This document shows positions 35,991 to 45,968 of a stretch of 64,000 nucleotides of DNA, piece by piece; positions within the stretch are counted from its first letter, which is position 1, and each line of letters begins with the position of its first letter. The stretch is taken from assembly GCA_003144015.1 (NCBI GenBank), contig QFWS01000002.1:310001-374000 (forward strand), given 5' to 3'. The translations under genes and the position numbers were made by a program. Under the pieces are notes generated by a model. That model had not been told where the DNA came from and did no database searches. It was given only the letters and a program-made list of their open reading frames with translations. The DNA comes from Flavobacteriaceae bacterium LYZ1037. Its GTDB lineage: Bacteria; Bacteroidota; Bacteroidia; Flavobacteriales; Flavobacteriaceae.

Positions 35991-37052
35991 ATGATTAAAA
36001 CAGATATACTTATTATTGGAGCTGGTCCAACTGGCTTATTTACCGTTTTTGAGGCTGGACTTTTAAAATTAAAATGCCACCTAATTGATGCCTTGCCACA
36101 ACCTGGAGGACAATGCTCAGAGCTTTATCCTAAAAAACCTATCTATGATATTCCTGGTTTTCCAGAAATCTTAGCAGACGATTTAACTAAAAATCTCTTG
36201 GAACAATGTAAGCAATTTGAACCGGGTTTCACCCTTGGGGAACGTGCTGAAACTATTGAAAAACAAGAAGATGGAAGTTTTATTGTAACAACAAATAAAG
36301 GAACGAAACATCAAGCGCCAGTAGTTGCTATAGCAGGTGGCTTAGGAAGCTTCGAACCTCGAAAACCTTTAATTGATAACATTGCAAGTTTTGAGGATAA
36401 AGGAGTTGAGTACATGATTAAAGACCCAGAAATTTACAGAAACAAACGTGTTGTTATTGCTGGTGGTGGAGACTCAGCCTTAGATTGGAGTATCTTTTTA
36501 AGCGATGTTGCAAGTGAAGTAACTTTAATTCATAGAAGGAATGAATTTCGCGGCCATTTAGATTCTGTTGAAAAAGTTCAAGAATTAAAAAATAAAGGAA
36601 AAATAAATTTGGTAACACCTGCAGAGGTCATTAATATTGTAGGACATCATAAAGTGGAAGCTGTGGTTGTTAGTCAGGCTGAGCATATTGAAAGAGAATT
36701 TGAAATAGATTGTGATCATTTTATCCCATTATTCGGATTGTCTCCAAAACTTGGACCTATAGCTAATTGGGGTCTTGAAATTGAAAAGAATGCTATTAAG
36801 GTAAATAATGCCCTAGACTATCAAACCAATATTCCTGGAATTTTTGCCATTGGAGATGTCAATACGTATCCCGGGAAATTAAAATTGATTTTATGTGGTT
36901 TTCATGAAGCCACATTGATGTGCCAAGCAGCTTATCAAATTATTAATCCAGGAAAAAAATATGTAATGAAGTACACCACTGTAAGTGGCGTTGATGGTTT
37001 TGATGGTACAAGAAAAGAAGCGCCAAAAGCTGTTGTTAAAGCTATTAACTAA
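35991..37052 (+). CDS. Ferredoxin--NADP reductase (thioredoxin-reductase-like type)
   Basis: A 353-residue flavoprotein. FAD binding: IIGAGPTGLFT (residues 7-17) and the late IFAIGDVNTYPGKLKLI. NADP(H) binding: VVIAGGGDSALDWSIFL. It lacks the CxxC of thioredoxin reductase and has the conserved LPQPGGQCSELYPKKPIYDIPG segment (read as PQPGGQCSELYP), typical of TrxR-like ferredoxin reductases. Immediate coupling to a 2Fe-2S ferredoxin gene (20 bp) supports NADPH-ferredoxin electron transfer. It is probably activated by a CRP/FNR-family protein. Confidence 0.9.
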   Translation: MIKTDILIIGAGPTGLFTVFEAGLLKLKCHLIDALPQPGGQCSELYPKKPIYDIPGFPEILADDLTKNLLEQCKQFEPGFTLGERAETIEKQEDGSFIVTTNKGTKHQAPVVAIAGGLGSFEPRKPLIDNIASFEDKGVEYMIKDPEIYRNKRVVIAGGGDSALDWSIFLSDVASEVTLIHRRNEFRGHLDSVEKVQELKNKGKINLVTPAEVINIVGHHKVEAVVVSQAEHIEREFEIDCDHFIPLFGLSPKLGPIANWGLEIEKNAIKVNNALDYQTNIPGIFAIGDVNTYPGKLKLILCGFHEATLMCQAAYQIINPGKKYVMKYTTVSGVDGFDGTRKEAPKAVVKAIN

Positions 37053-37071
37053 TATTATAGCAACTTTTTCC

Positions 37072-37404
37072 ATGGAACAAGACATAAATATAAAAATTAC
37101 AGATAGAGAAGGCGTAACTCATAACATAGTTGCACCTACAGATATGGCTATGAATTTAATGGAAGTGGTTCGTAGTTACGAGCTGGCTCCAGAAGGAACC
37201 ATAGGAATCTGTGGAGGGATGGCAATGTGTGCTTCATGTCAATGTTATGTTTTAAGCAACACTGAATTGCCAGAAATGCAAGACGATGAAGAAGCTATGC
37301 TTAGCGAAGCATTTTATGTTAAAGATAATTCACGTTTAGGTTGTCAGATTCAGATGACTCCAGAGATGGAAGGTTTGGAAGTTGAGCTTGCTCCTGAAAG
37401 TTAA
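37072..37404 (+). CDS. 2Fe-2S ferredoxin
   Basis: A 110-residue ferredoxin. The open frame extends upstream into the reductase gene, but ATG 37072 gives the correct N-terminus (MEQDINIKITDREG). Cluster ligands are Cys47, Cys53, Cys56 (GICGGMAMCASCQCYV) and Cys91 (LGCQIQ), the adrenodoxin/putidaredoxin-type spacing. An extra Cys58 is present. Partner is very likely the reductase encoded 20 bp upstream; acceptors may include Fe-S assembly or oxygenases. Confidence 0.93.
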   Translation: MEQDINIKITDREGVTHNIVAPTDMAMNLMEVVRSYELAPEGTIGICGGMAMCASCQCYVLSNTELPEMQDDEEAMLSEAFYVKDNSRLGCQIQMTPEMEGLEVELAPES

Positions 37405-37516
37405 TGATTTTTGATTTTAACTTGGTTAACTAATGAAAAGAAAACTCATTACCTTTGTTGACAAGATGAATAATTAGAAATATAATTTTTATGTATAAAC
37501 AAAGGAGAATTAAAGT

Positions 37517-38992
37517 ATGAATATAACAATAGAAAACATACTGTTAATTGGTTCTCTTTTACTTTTTATAAGCATAATTGCTGGTAAATCTTCCTACAGA
37601 TTTGGTGTTCCAACTTTATTACTTTTTTTGGGTATTGGTATGTTGGCAGGAACAGACGGCATTGGAGGAATTTACTTTAACAATCCTAAAATTGCACAGT
37701 TCATTGGTATTGTTTCACTTAATTTTATTTTATTTTCTGGAGGACTCGATACTCATTGGAAAACAGTTAAACCTATTCTCAAAGAAGGCCTAGTATTATC
37801 TACTATAGGTGTTCTATTCACAGCTATATCCTTAGGAACATTTGTTTGGGCAGTTACCGATTTTACCATATACGAAAGTATGCTATTGGGCTCCATTGTC
37901 TCCTCTACAGATGCAGCTGCCGTGTTTTCAATTTTACGATCTAAGAGTTTGTCGCTCAAAAAAAATATTAGACCTACATTAGAGTTAGAAAGTGGAAGTA
38001 ACGATCCTATGGCCTATGTGTTAACTATTGCGTTTTTAACTTTAGTAGTGAACCAAGATCAAAATCTCACTTCCATAATCCCCTTGTTTTTTCAACAGAT
38101 GTTTGTAGGAGCTATTTTAGGTTTTGTTTTTGGAAAGCTTAGTAAACTAATCATTAATAAAATTAAACTTGGTATTGAAGGACTTTATCCTGTATTGGTT
38201 ATCGCTCTTATGTTTATTACATTCTCTGCAACAGATTTTCTAGGAGGAAATGGTTTTCTTGCTATTTATATTTGTGCAGTTTACTTAGGAAATCAAGATC
38301 TAATACATAAGAAAACCATATTGAAAATGTTTGATGGCTTGGCTTGGCTCATGCAAATAGTTTTATTCTTAACTTTAGGATTACTTGTGTTTCCTTCCCA
38401 AATCATTCCATATATGGGAATTGGTCTTCTTATCTCTTTGTTCCTAATTTTGATAGCCAGACCAATAGCTGTGTTTCTAAGTCTCATGTTTTTTAAAATG
38501 AAATTAAGACGACGTTTTTACATTTCATGGGTTGGTTTGCGTGGCGCCGTACCAATTGTTTTTGCCACTTATCCACTTTTAGCAGGAATTGATAAAGCAA
38601 ATATTATTTTCAATATTGTATTTTTTATTTCTGTAACTTCTGTCCTTATTCAAGGTACAACCTTATCTATTGTTGCAAAATGGTTACGTGTTGCTATGCC
38701 AGAAGAGAAAAAACGAATTACAGAAATAGATAAGCTTATATTAAATACTCCTAAAACAATTTTAAAGGAAATTGACATTTCACCTAATGCGTATGCCATC
38801 AATAAGCGAATTGTAGACTTAAATTTTCCTAGTTCTACTTTTATCGCAATGATAAAGAGAAACGGAGAATTTATCCGTCCAGGTGGTTCAACTGAAATTA
38901 AACTCAATGACGTTTTGGTGGTGCTTGCAGATAATCAAAAAGATTTAGCTAAAGTTAACGATTGTCTTATCATGCCAGATATTACAATTTAA
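37517..38992 (+). CDS. Potassium/proton antiporter (NhaP2-like, CPA1)
   Basis: A 491-residue transporter with 12-13 membrane helices (~5-400) and a cytoplasmic C-terminal TrkA_C-type domain (~405-490, ISPNAYAINKRIVDLNFPSS, then IKLNDVLVVLADNQ). The ion-binding region shows GSIVSSTDAAAVFSILR and LELESGSNDPMAYVLT, and the SWVGLRGAVPIVFATYPLL segment is typical of NhaP/CvrA. It would exchange cytoplasmic K+ or Na+ for protons. A universal stress protein gene follows after 11 bp. Confidence 0.9.
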   Translation: MNITIENILLIGSLLLFISIIAGKSSYRFGVPTLLLFLGIGMLAGTDGIGGIYFNNPKIAQFIGIVSLNFILFSGGLDTHWKTVKPILKEGLVLSTIGVLFTAISLGTFVWAVTDFTIYESMLLGSIVSSTDAAAVFSILRSKSLSLKKNIRPTLELESGSNDPMAYVLTIAFLTLVVNQDQNLTSIIPLFFQQMFVGAILGFVFGKLSKLIINKIKLGIEGLYPVLVIALMFITFSATDFLGGNGFLAIYICAVYLGNQDLIHKKTILKMFDGLAWLMQIVLFLTLGLLVFPSQIIPYMGIGLLISLFLILIARPIAVFLSLMFFKMKLRRRFYISWVGLRGAVPIVFATYPLLAGIDKANIIFNIVFFISVTSVLIQGTTLSIVAKWLRVAMPEEKKRITEIDKLILNTPKTILKEIDISPNAYAINKRIVDLNFPSSTFIAMIKRNGEFIRPGGSTEIKLNDVLVVLADNQKDLAKVNDCLIMPDITI

Positions 38993-39003
38993 TTTTTTAA
39001 GAA

Positions 39004-39822
39004 ATGAGAAAACGATTTATCTTACTTATTGACTTTTCGGAATATTCTAATAATCTGATAAAGTATGCTTCTGATTGGAGCAAAGAAGCAAACGCTGAAA
39101 TTCTTTTGGTTCATCAAACTATTGTGTTGTCTCCTACACTTGCCGATAGCGATGCTAAATTACAGATTGCTAAGGATGCTAATAATGTAGCGTTTCAAAA
39201 ATTAAAAGCACTTGCAAATAAATTTATTCCAGAAACAATTCATGTTTCATATTCAGTTTCAGAACACTCTTTCCAAAGTGTATTATCTAAGTTATTAGCC
39301 GAATCCTTTGAAAACTTAATTTTTGTTGGATTGAAAGGCACTGGGATGCTTAAAAAAATATTTCTTGGAAGCGTGGCTCTTCAAATTATTAGTAGTACAA
39401 ATAATGTTATTGTTGCAATGCCTAATGAAATTGATAGGTATTCGCATGAAAAAATATTTATTGCTGTAAATAAAAAGAAGCCATTAAATATGTTGGAGTT
39501 GAACAACTTTCTTAAATTTATAGATAATCAAAACACCAACATTACATTTTTCTATTTGGCTAACCTAGACGAAGAAACAATTAGTATAGAAAATCAGTTA
39601 CGCGAATTATCAGAAAAGTTTGCAGACAGATTTAACACGGATTTTGCTATTTATGAAGGACAAAATAGACTAGATGATATTAAGAAGGTCATCAACAATA
39701 AAATTGATGAAATTCTGATAGTTCAAAAAGGTTCACGGCTATTAACTAATCAGGTTTTTAGAAGATTCTTAATTAATGATTTAGTTTATGAGGGACAAAC
39801 ACCTTTAATAGTTTTGCCTTAA
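39004..39822 (+). CDS. Universal stress protein (tandem UspA-like)
   Basis: A 272-residue protein with two UspA-like halves. The first (1-~140) begins ILLIDFSEYSNNLIKYASDWS and has FVGLKGTGMLKKIFLGSVALQII, close to the ATP-binding G-x2-G-x9-G(S/T) pattern; the second half is degenerate. Cytoplasmic nucleotide-binding stress protein by family. Its 11-bp spacing from the antiporter suggests that it modulates cation transport, as USP domains do in other transporters; that is inference. Confidence 0.85.
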   Translation: MRKRFILLIDFSEYSNNLIKYASDWSKEANAEILLVHQTIVLSPTLADSDAKLQIAKDANNVAFQKLKALANKFIPETIHVSYSVSEHSFQSVLSKLLAESFENLIFVGLKGTGMLKKIFLGSVALQIISSTNNVIVAMPNEIDRYSHEKIFIAVNKKKPLNMLELNNFLKFIDNQNTNITFFYLANLDEETISIENQLRELSEKFADRFNTDFAIYEGQNRLDDIKKVINNKIDEILIVQKGSRLLTNQVFRRFLINDLVYEGQTPLIVLP

Positions 39823-39886
39823 AGATTGATTTTAAAACTATAGAATTGCGCTTTCTATAATAAGAACAAAAGGGTAGTCTTTTTGT

Positions 39887-40786
39887 TTACTCCGTTTTAT
39901 AATCTATTAATTTTCTTGGACCTTCTAGTAGAACTCTTACTATTTGTAAAGTGCCACTTTCAGTAGTGTCAATATACCATTTAATTAAAGAGATTTCGCC
40001 TTTTTCAATTTCTATACCAGTTATACTTCTAGGGTGAACGCAACTCCCATCATTAAAATAGGCTATCTCGCCAGGGTTTGGGAAGCGTGGTCTATGCGTA
40101 TGACCAGTTATAGTAATTAAATTATCATTTTCAATAATCCATTTCTTTGTTTTACGTTCTATTTTAATGAGCTCTTTATAGTTTTTTGCTGGACTTGTTG
40201 GGTCTGCAATTCCCATCACATTTAAAGGTTTCCATAAAACACGAACCATAAAACGGCTCAATTTCCAGAAGGTATAATTCCACCAATCTGCTTGATGACC
40301 ATGAGTTAAGAATAATTTTTGCTGGGTTTTCTTATGCTTTAAAATAATGCCTTCATGGTATTTAATATTACAAAAAAGATCTACATCTTTTTCTAATTTT
40401 GGATCGAAATAAGTCGATAAATTCTTTTCTAAATAATCAGGGTTTTGATATACCATATCATGATTACCCCATATTAAATGAAGTCTTTCTTGTTCGTGAA
40501 ACAACTTCATTTGTAAATAAATATTTTTATGGGCTTCAAAAAGTGGTTTAAAGGAAATGTTTTCCCAGAGTTCGTCTCCATCGCCTAATTCACAATACTG
40601 AAATCCTTCAGCATAATAGTGTTTTAATGCATGAAAATAGATGTTTCGGTTGTTGGCAAAATCGTCGGCAAAGCTGTTGTCACCTCGATGGCAATCGCTG
40701 AATAAAATGAATTTACTAGAATCATCAAAGTTGATGATTTTAGCATTTTTGTAAGCCCTATCTAACCGTTTTTTACTTGAAAGCAT
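39887..40786 (-). CDS. Calcineurin-like metallophosphoesterase
   Basis: A 299-residue phosphoesterase with the binuclear metal motifs: LFSDCHRGD near residue 28, LGDGDELWE, IWGNHDMVY, LTHGHQADWW and ITGHTHRPRF. Order and spacing match calcineurin-like enzymes related to LpxH-type and other UDP-sugar or nucleotide hydrolases. The substrate is not evident. It reads alone, separated from the upstream T9SS gene by a terminator. Confidence 0.9.
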   Translation of the reverse strand: MLSSKKRLDRAYKNAKIINFDDSSKFILFSDCHRGDNSFADDFANNRNIYFHALKHYYAEGFQYCELGDGDELWENISFKPLFEAHKNIYLQMKLFHEQERLHLIWGNHDMVYQNPDYLEKNLSTYFDPKLEKDVDLFCNIKYHEGIILKHKKTQQKLFLTHGHQADWWNYTFWKLSRFMVRVLWKPLNVMGIADPTSPAKNYKELIKIERKTKKWIIENDNLITITGHTHRPRFPNPGEIAYFNDGSCVHPRSITGIEIEKGEISLIKWYIDTTESGTLQIVRVLLEGPRKLIDYKTE

Positions 40787-40811
40787 AAAGTAAATGTAAG
40801 TAAAAAAGCAT

Positions 40812-40845
40812 AAAAAAAACTCAATTTTTACATTGAGCTTTTTTG
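40812..40845 (-). terminator. Terminator after the surface-protein operon
   Basis: CTCAAT (40820-40825) pairs with ATTGAG (40832-40837). The preceding A-run on the plus strand gives a U-run in the minus transcript that ends at 40871. Confidence 0.75.
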
Positions 40846-40870
40846 CTACTAAATAATTAAGGGGAGGTAA

Positions 40871-41695
40871 TTATTCAACAATAATTTTTTTAGTAATTTG
40901 TCCGTTGTCTGTAAATATTTTTACAAGATAGATTCCAGCTTGTAAGTGGTTGACATTAATTTTAGGACTGTCTGCAACTTGTTTTACCTTCTTTCCTAAA
41001 ATATCATAAATTTCTACCTGTTGAATTTTATAAGTTGTTGCAATATGTATATAGTCTGACGTTGGATTTGGATACACCGAAATAGATCCACCCTCTAACA
41101 CTTGACTAGGAACAGAAAGTGTTTCTAAATTAAAGCTTTCCAGTCCTGGAATATTTCCAGTATATAAGTTTAAAGTTCCATTGCCATTTCCTGGGCCATC
41201 AATATCCGAATTATAAAAACTCTCGAAGATATTTCCTGCTTGCACATTTAGGTCATGATCGTTTGGCATAATAAACAGGGTTTCAGCTCCTGGATTTGTT
41301 ACTTCAAAGCTCACTAAGTCTATTGGCACTCCAGCCGTATGCTGTAAGATAGTTTGTCCTGGTGGCATGTTAAATTGAAAGACATCTATATCAAATCCAA
41401 CATATCCTAAACCAGCTATAAAGGCTGCATCATAATCGTATAAATCAAATGTTCTGCTAGGAAAAAAACTTACCAGATTGGTAATATGCGATGGTCCTGC
41501 TGGCAGAACAAGTGTAAAACCAACATCTGATACATCTGTATTGGCATTAGGGCCATATTCGTCTGAATCGAAATCTGGAGTAGCAATCATTTTAAACTGA
41601 TTTCCCGATAGATGAACAATTCCAAATTGATAGCTTTGAGCCATGATAAATAGACTAGAAAATAATAATAGAATAACTGTAATATATGTTTTCAT
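40871..41695 (-). CDS. T9SS-sorted partner protein with a cohesin-like beta-sandwich
   Basis: I choose ATG at 41695 (MKTYITVILLLFSSLFIMAQ signal) over 41716. The mature ~180-residue domain begins YQFGIVHLSGNQFKMIATPDF and continues DVSDVGFTLVLPAG, then PIDLVSFEVTNPG, a strand order that recalls cohesin-type sandwiches. A type A sorting domain ends it (SVYPNPTSDYI, YDILGKKVK, LQAGIYLVKI, KKIIVE). It lies 37 bp after the giant repeat protein gene, in one operon, which suggests that the two work together on the cell surface. Confidence 0.78.
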   Translation of the reverse strand: MKTYITVILLLFSSLFIMAQSYQFGIVHLSGNQFKMIATPDFDSDEYGPNANTDVSDVGFTLVLPAGPSHITNLVSFFPSRTFDLYDYDAAFIAGLGYVGFDIDVFQFNMPPGQTILQHTAGVPIDLVSFEVTNPGAETLFIMPNDHDLNVQAGNIFESFYNSDIDGPGNGNGTLNLYTGNIPGLESFNLETLSVPSQVLEGGSISVYPNPTSDYIHIATTYKIQQVEIYDILGKKVKQVADSPKINVNHLQAGIYLVKIFTDNGQITKKIIVE

Positions 41696-41732
41696 AAGAT
41701 TTATTTTTTGTGTCAATATTTAATATTTTTTG

Positions 41733-44700
41733 TTAATCTTCAGGTACATAACTGTTAATGGTAAATGCCGGTGAGTTAAATCCATTTCCAGGATGAGACA
41801 GAATATTGTCTTTAACAATATTCCCATCGTTATTGGCGCCAGAGAATTTTCCGTTACCATCCATATTTAAATCATAATTTAAATATCCAGACGATGTAAA
41901 TGTCGCCGAGTTAAAGCCGTTAGCAGGATCGTCAAGGACGCCATCTTTTATGGCATTGGCATCATTATTAGAGCCAGAAAATTTAATTTGACTATCACCA
42001 CCAACATCACCAGTCCATAAAGCAAAGGTCCCGTTCAAATTAATTAGAGCATTCGCGCCTAAAACAGTCGTGCTTCCATTCATATAATTTTGTGTCTGAT
42101 TAAGCGGGAAAGGTTGCTTAAGACTTGTTATTACGCCAACATGATTACGGTGTTTTAGCACCACATTATAATGTTTGGCCTGTTGTGAAAATACTAATGG
42201 GCTCACACCATCTGGAGCGACTATATCGCCATCACGTTGTAAAAGAGCCGATTGCCCTTCTATGATTATGGTGTTATCTGTATCGTCACGTAACTCTACC
42301 CAAACCCAATCCACAATGGCATCTGTGCCAATTGTACTAAAAGGTGTGCCAATTACTGTAGCGTTATCTGCGTAAGGCGACGTTGTTGGTAAATAGCCAT
42401 TGGCGCGTAAATCATCACGCATAAAAGCTTCTTCACCAAGTCGTGGGTTTAAAAATGCCCCTTGTAAATAGGCCTTGGCTTCTATAACCACCTCACCACA
42501 ATTGGTGCTAAATTGGGTTTGATAATCTTTAAAAAAAATGCTCGGTAAAATATTATCATTATTCCAATTATCTGCTATGGATTGATTATCTACAGTCACA
42601 CACGTAAGACCTGGGTTGGTATTAACACGTAAGACACTAAAAAACAAATTATTACCATTTGCAAGATTTAAAACTGTTAAAGAGTTATTATCACATCCTA
42701 AAACTGACAAAGCAGTATTTGTAGATACATCCAACTCTGTCAAATTATTATAGCCACAACCTAAATTTGTCAATGCTATATTTTCAGATACATTTAATTC
42801 TGTTAAATTATTAAAATCACAAATTAAATTTGTCAAAGCCGTATTATTACTCACATCTAACTCAGTTAAATTATTTAAAGAACACATTAAGTCATTTAAT
42901 GCTGTAAACCCTTCTATGCCAGTAAGATCTGAAATGCTTAAATTTCCAACATTTAAACTTGTTACTGTATTAATTCTATTATTAAGTACAAAACCATCGT
43001 TAGCAATACCATTTCCCATACTTGTTGGGTCGCCTAGAGGTACAACCGTTCCTGAAGCATCATGTGTTTCTAAATAGTTTTCAAAATTATCATCTGGCAC
43101 ATAGGTGCTGATTGCAGGATTTCTATAGGCAGAAATTTTAAAGGTTCCTGTTTCATTATTTTGCCAAGACCAAGCCCTAATATATATAAGGTCATTAGGT
43201 GTTTGTCCAGTTAAAGTTATCATTGAAAAGAAATCGCCTCCACCAACATCTATATCATCATTACAAGCCATTTGGACAAGGCTTCCAGGAACACCAGAGT
43301 AAAGCGCTAATCCAGTATCTGTAATGGAGCCATCATTAACTTCAGTTTCTATAATAACACTACCATCATCTGGAATGCTAACCGCATACCAAACATCATC
43401 ACCATTATATTCAGCTGAATCAAAACCACCACCACAAGCTGTAGGCAAAGGTATAGAAGGGTCTATAAGCTCAGACGCTGTAGCAATGGTATTATCACCA
43501 ATTTGAACTTGATCTTCAAAATCATGACCTACATTTAAGGTATAGGCTTTTTCAGGAATGTCATTAAAGTTACAATCGATGCTGAAATAGGATTGCGAGT
43601 CGAAAAAGAAATTACCAGTAGCCCAATTTGTGTTCGAAAAAGAAACATCATCTACTTCTATACAATGCAGATTGGTATTGTTACTTACATTAACATGAGT
43701 CATGTTTGTATTATTGCTATTTGCAAGATTTAAAGCCGATAAGTTGTTATTATAACAGTGTAACTGTGTTAGATTAATGTTTTCAGAAACATCTAAGCTT
43801 GTTATATTGGTGCTGTGACAAACTAAATAAGATAAAGCAGTATGTTGAGAAACATCTAAATTGGAGATGGGGTTGCTACTACAGTCTATTTGAATTAAGG
43901 CAAGGTTAATGGAAACATCTAAATCCTCGAGATTATTATCATAACAATATAAACTTTCTAATAGTAGGTTGTTAGAAAGGTTTAAGTTTAAGAGACTATT
44001 GTCGGTACAGTTTAAATTTATTAAAGCTGTATTAGAAGACAAATTTAAATTTTCGAGATTATTATTATAACATTCTAGAGTAGTTAATGCACTAAAATCT
44101 TCTATTCCAGTTAAATCTGAAATATTTTTATTATTTACGTATAGAACTGTAACCGTATTTATATTAGCAGTAGGCACATAATTATCAAGAGGTCCGACGT
44201 CGTAAGTTAAATCAATTAGTGCTTGCTCAAAATTATCATCTGGGACATAGGTGCCACAATCTTCACTAAAAGAAGAAGCAGGATCTATATTAGTCCAATT
44301 TGTTGTTGAATAAGCTGCATCATCTACTTTTATACAGCTTAAATTAGGGTTGCTATGACTTCTAAAATCAACAAAGTTTGTATTATTACCATTAGCGACG
44401 TTTAAATAACTAAGTTGATTGCCAAAACACCCTAGGTTATTTAAAACGACATTATTGGTTAGATCTAGAAACTCCAAATTATTACTGCTACAATCTAAAT
44501 AAGTTAGACTAACATTGTTACTTACATCTAACTCACTAATATTAATTCCTTGAATATCTAAAGTTTCTAAAGCGCTATTATTAGTTACATTTAAAGTTCC
44601 AAAGTTATTAAATGAAAGCCATAAATATTTTAATTCTAAATTATGACTAAGGTTTAAGTTTGTTATGTTATTGAGACGAATGTCAAGTGTTTCTAAATTA

Positions 44701-45968
44701 ATATTAGTATCAACATTTATAGCAGTTAATGAATTTAGTGTTAAATGAAGATCTGTTAGATTAATATTATTCGATACGTTAATGGTTGTTAGATTATTTT
44801 CGTCACATTCTAAAACCGTTAATGCTGTAAAATCTTCTATACCTGTAAGGTCTGATATGCCTAGGACACTAACATTTAAATGTGTAACCGTATCAATTTT
44901 TGAAGTAGGCACAAAATTATCATTAACTGTACCATTTCCCATACTTGTTGGGTCGCCTAGAGGTACGACAGCTCCAGAAGCATCATGCGTTTCTAGGTAG
45001 TTTTCAAAATTATCATCTGGGACATAAGTGTCATTAGCGTAAGCAGAAATTTGAAAGTCACCAAAGTTGTTGTTATTGAATTCCCAGACTCTTACAATGT
45101 AAGGACTACCAGGGTTTAATCCGCCTATTTCAATTTTAGAAAAGAAATCTGAACCACTTTTATCATCATTACAAGCAATGAGGTTATTAGATGTGTCATA
45201 AATAGCGATGGCTGTATCTGTCACATCAGAACCAGGAACGGCAGCAGTTTCTATGGTTATGGTTCCGTTATTAGAAGCCCAAGATTCAAACCATAAATCA
45301 CCACCAAAATAACCACCATTATCAATGGTGCCACATCCTGTTGGAATATCTAAATTGGTCCAATCATTAATTTCAGAAGCTGTTGCTCCTGTATTATTAG
45401 CAGTAATAGGATCATCTGAAAATTGCTCACCAGGTACTATTAAATTAAGTGGTCCTATAAAATTATCATTTTCATTATAACCTGCAAACGTAATAGACCA
45501 AGAGTTAAGTGTACCTGTATCAAATTCATAAGCATCACAAACGGTTAAAGTCCATTCACTATTAGGGCTTAAGCCATTAAATGTACTTAAACTATTTTCA
45601 GGTAAAAATCCAGCTCTATATGGTGCTACACCAGCTGTAATACTTGTATTCGAGCCATCAGTAAAAACGGTGTTTGTATAATTGTCTCCATTATCTGTTG
45701 CATCAGGGTTAACTAAAACGACTGAAGTTCCAGAATTTACATGCGTTAGTGTTAATGAGATATCACCAATATAGGTATGTGTTATATCGATATCGATATG
45801 TGCCAGATTTGATGACGTTGCACCTGTAACTGTGGTTGAAAACGTATTAGGTGTAGTCGCACAATTGTTGTCAGTTATTGGCCCTGTTGTCCCATTAAAA
45901 GTTTGAGAAAATGAAAATATAGTTGTGAAGAACACTACAAAAATTGTGGAAATGTAATTTTTGGTCAT
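41733..45968 (-). CDS. Giant surface protein: P domain, three leucine-rich-repeat blocks, dockerin-like C-terminus
   Basis: A 1411-residue secreted protein. After a signal peptide (1-22) comes a proprotein-convertase P-like domain (~22-165), a PPC-like domain (~185-312), LRR block 1 (~315-573), LRR block 2 (~574-800), a second PPC-like domain (~805-955), and LRR block 3 (~956-1160). The LRR units follow L..LDVSNNTAL.. spacing. The last ~250 residues (from ~1161) end in two repeats with DVGGDSQIKFSG (1321) and DLNMDGNGKFSG (1366), 45 residues apart, like paired dockerin calcium loops. No type A sorting domain is visible. It is probably an adhesin. Confidence 0.85.
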   Translation of the reverse strand: MTKNYISTIFVVFFTTIFSFSQTFNGTTGPITDNNCATTPNTFSTTVTGATSSNLAHIDIDITHTYIGDISLTLTHVNSGTSVVLVNPDATDNGDNYTNTVFTDGSNTSITAGVAPYRAGFLPENSLSTFNGLSPNSEWTLTVCDAYEFDTGTLNSWSITFAGYNENDNFIGPLNLIVPGEQFSDDPITANNTGATASEINDWTNLDIPTGCGTIDNGGYFGGDLWFESWASNNGTITIETAAVPGSDVTDTAIAIYDTSNNLIACNDDKSGSDFFSKIEIGGLNPGSPYIVRVWEFNNNNFGDFQISAYANDTYVPDDNFENYLETHDASGAVVPLGDPTSMGNGTVNDNFVPTSKIDTVTHLNVSVLGISDLTGIEDFTALTVLECDENNLTTINVSNNINLTDLHLTLNSLTAINVDTNINLETLDIRLNNITNLNLSHNLELKYLWLSFNNFGTLNVTNNSALETLDIQGINISELDVSNNVSLTYLDCSSNNLEFLDLTNNVVLNNLGCFGNQLSYLNVANGNNTNFVDFRSHSNPNLSCIKVDDAAYSTTNWTNIDPASSFSEDCGTYVPDDNFEQALIDLTYDVGPLDNYVPTANINTVTVLYVNNKNISDLTGIEDFSALTTLECYNNNLENLNLSSNTALINLNCTDNSLLNLNLSNNLLLESLYCYDNNLEDLDVSINLALIQIDCSSNPISNLDVSQHTALSYLVCHSTNITSLDVSENINLTQLHCYNNNLSALNLANSNNTNMTHVNVSNNTNLHCIEVDDVSFSNTNWATGNFFFDSQSYFSIDCNFNDIPEKAYTLNVGHDFEDQVQIGDNTIATASELIDPSIPLPTACGGGFDSAEYNGDDVWYAVSIPDDGSVIIETEVNDGSITDTGLALYSGVPGSLVQMACNDDIDVGGGDFFSMITLTGQTPNDLIYIRAWSWQNNETGTFKISAYRNPAISTYVPDDNFENYLETHDASGTVVPLGDPTSMGNGIANDGFVLNNRINTVTSLNVGNLSISDLTGIEGFTALNDLMCSLNNLTELDVSNNTALTNLICDFNNLTELNVSENIALTNLGCGYNNLTELDVSTNTALSVLGCDNNSLTVLNLANGNNLFFSVLRVNTNPGLTCVTVDNQSIADNWNNDNILPSIFFKDYQTQFSTNCGEVVIEAKAYLQGAFLNPRLGEEAFMRDDLRANGYLPTTSPYADNATVIGTPFSTIGTDAIVDWVWVELRDDTDNTIIIEGQSALLQRDGDIVAPDGVSPLVFSQQAKHYNVVLKHRNHVGVITSLKQPFPLNQTQNYMNGSTTVLGANALINLNGTFALWTGDVGGDSQIKFSGSNNDANAIKDGVLDDPANGFNSATFTSSGYLNYDLNMDGNGKFSGANNDGNIVKDNILSHPGNGFNSPAFTINSYVPED

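Noticed and set aside
37433-37477. 14-codon ORF before the antiporter gene (MKRKLITFVDKMNN)
   Set aside because: Too short to support; it could be a leader peptide, but there is no attenuator-like hairpin.
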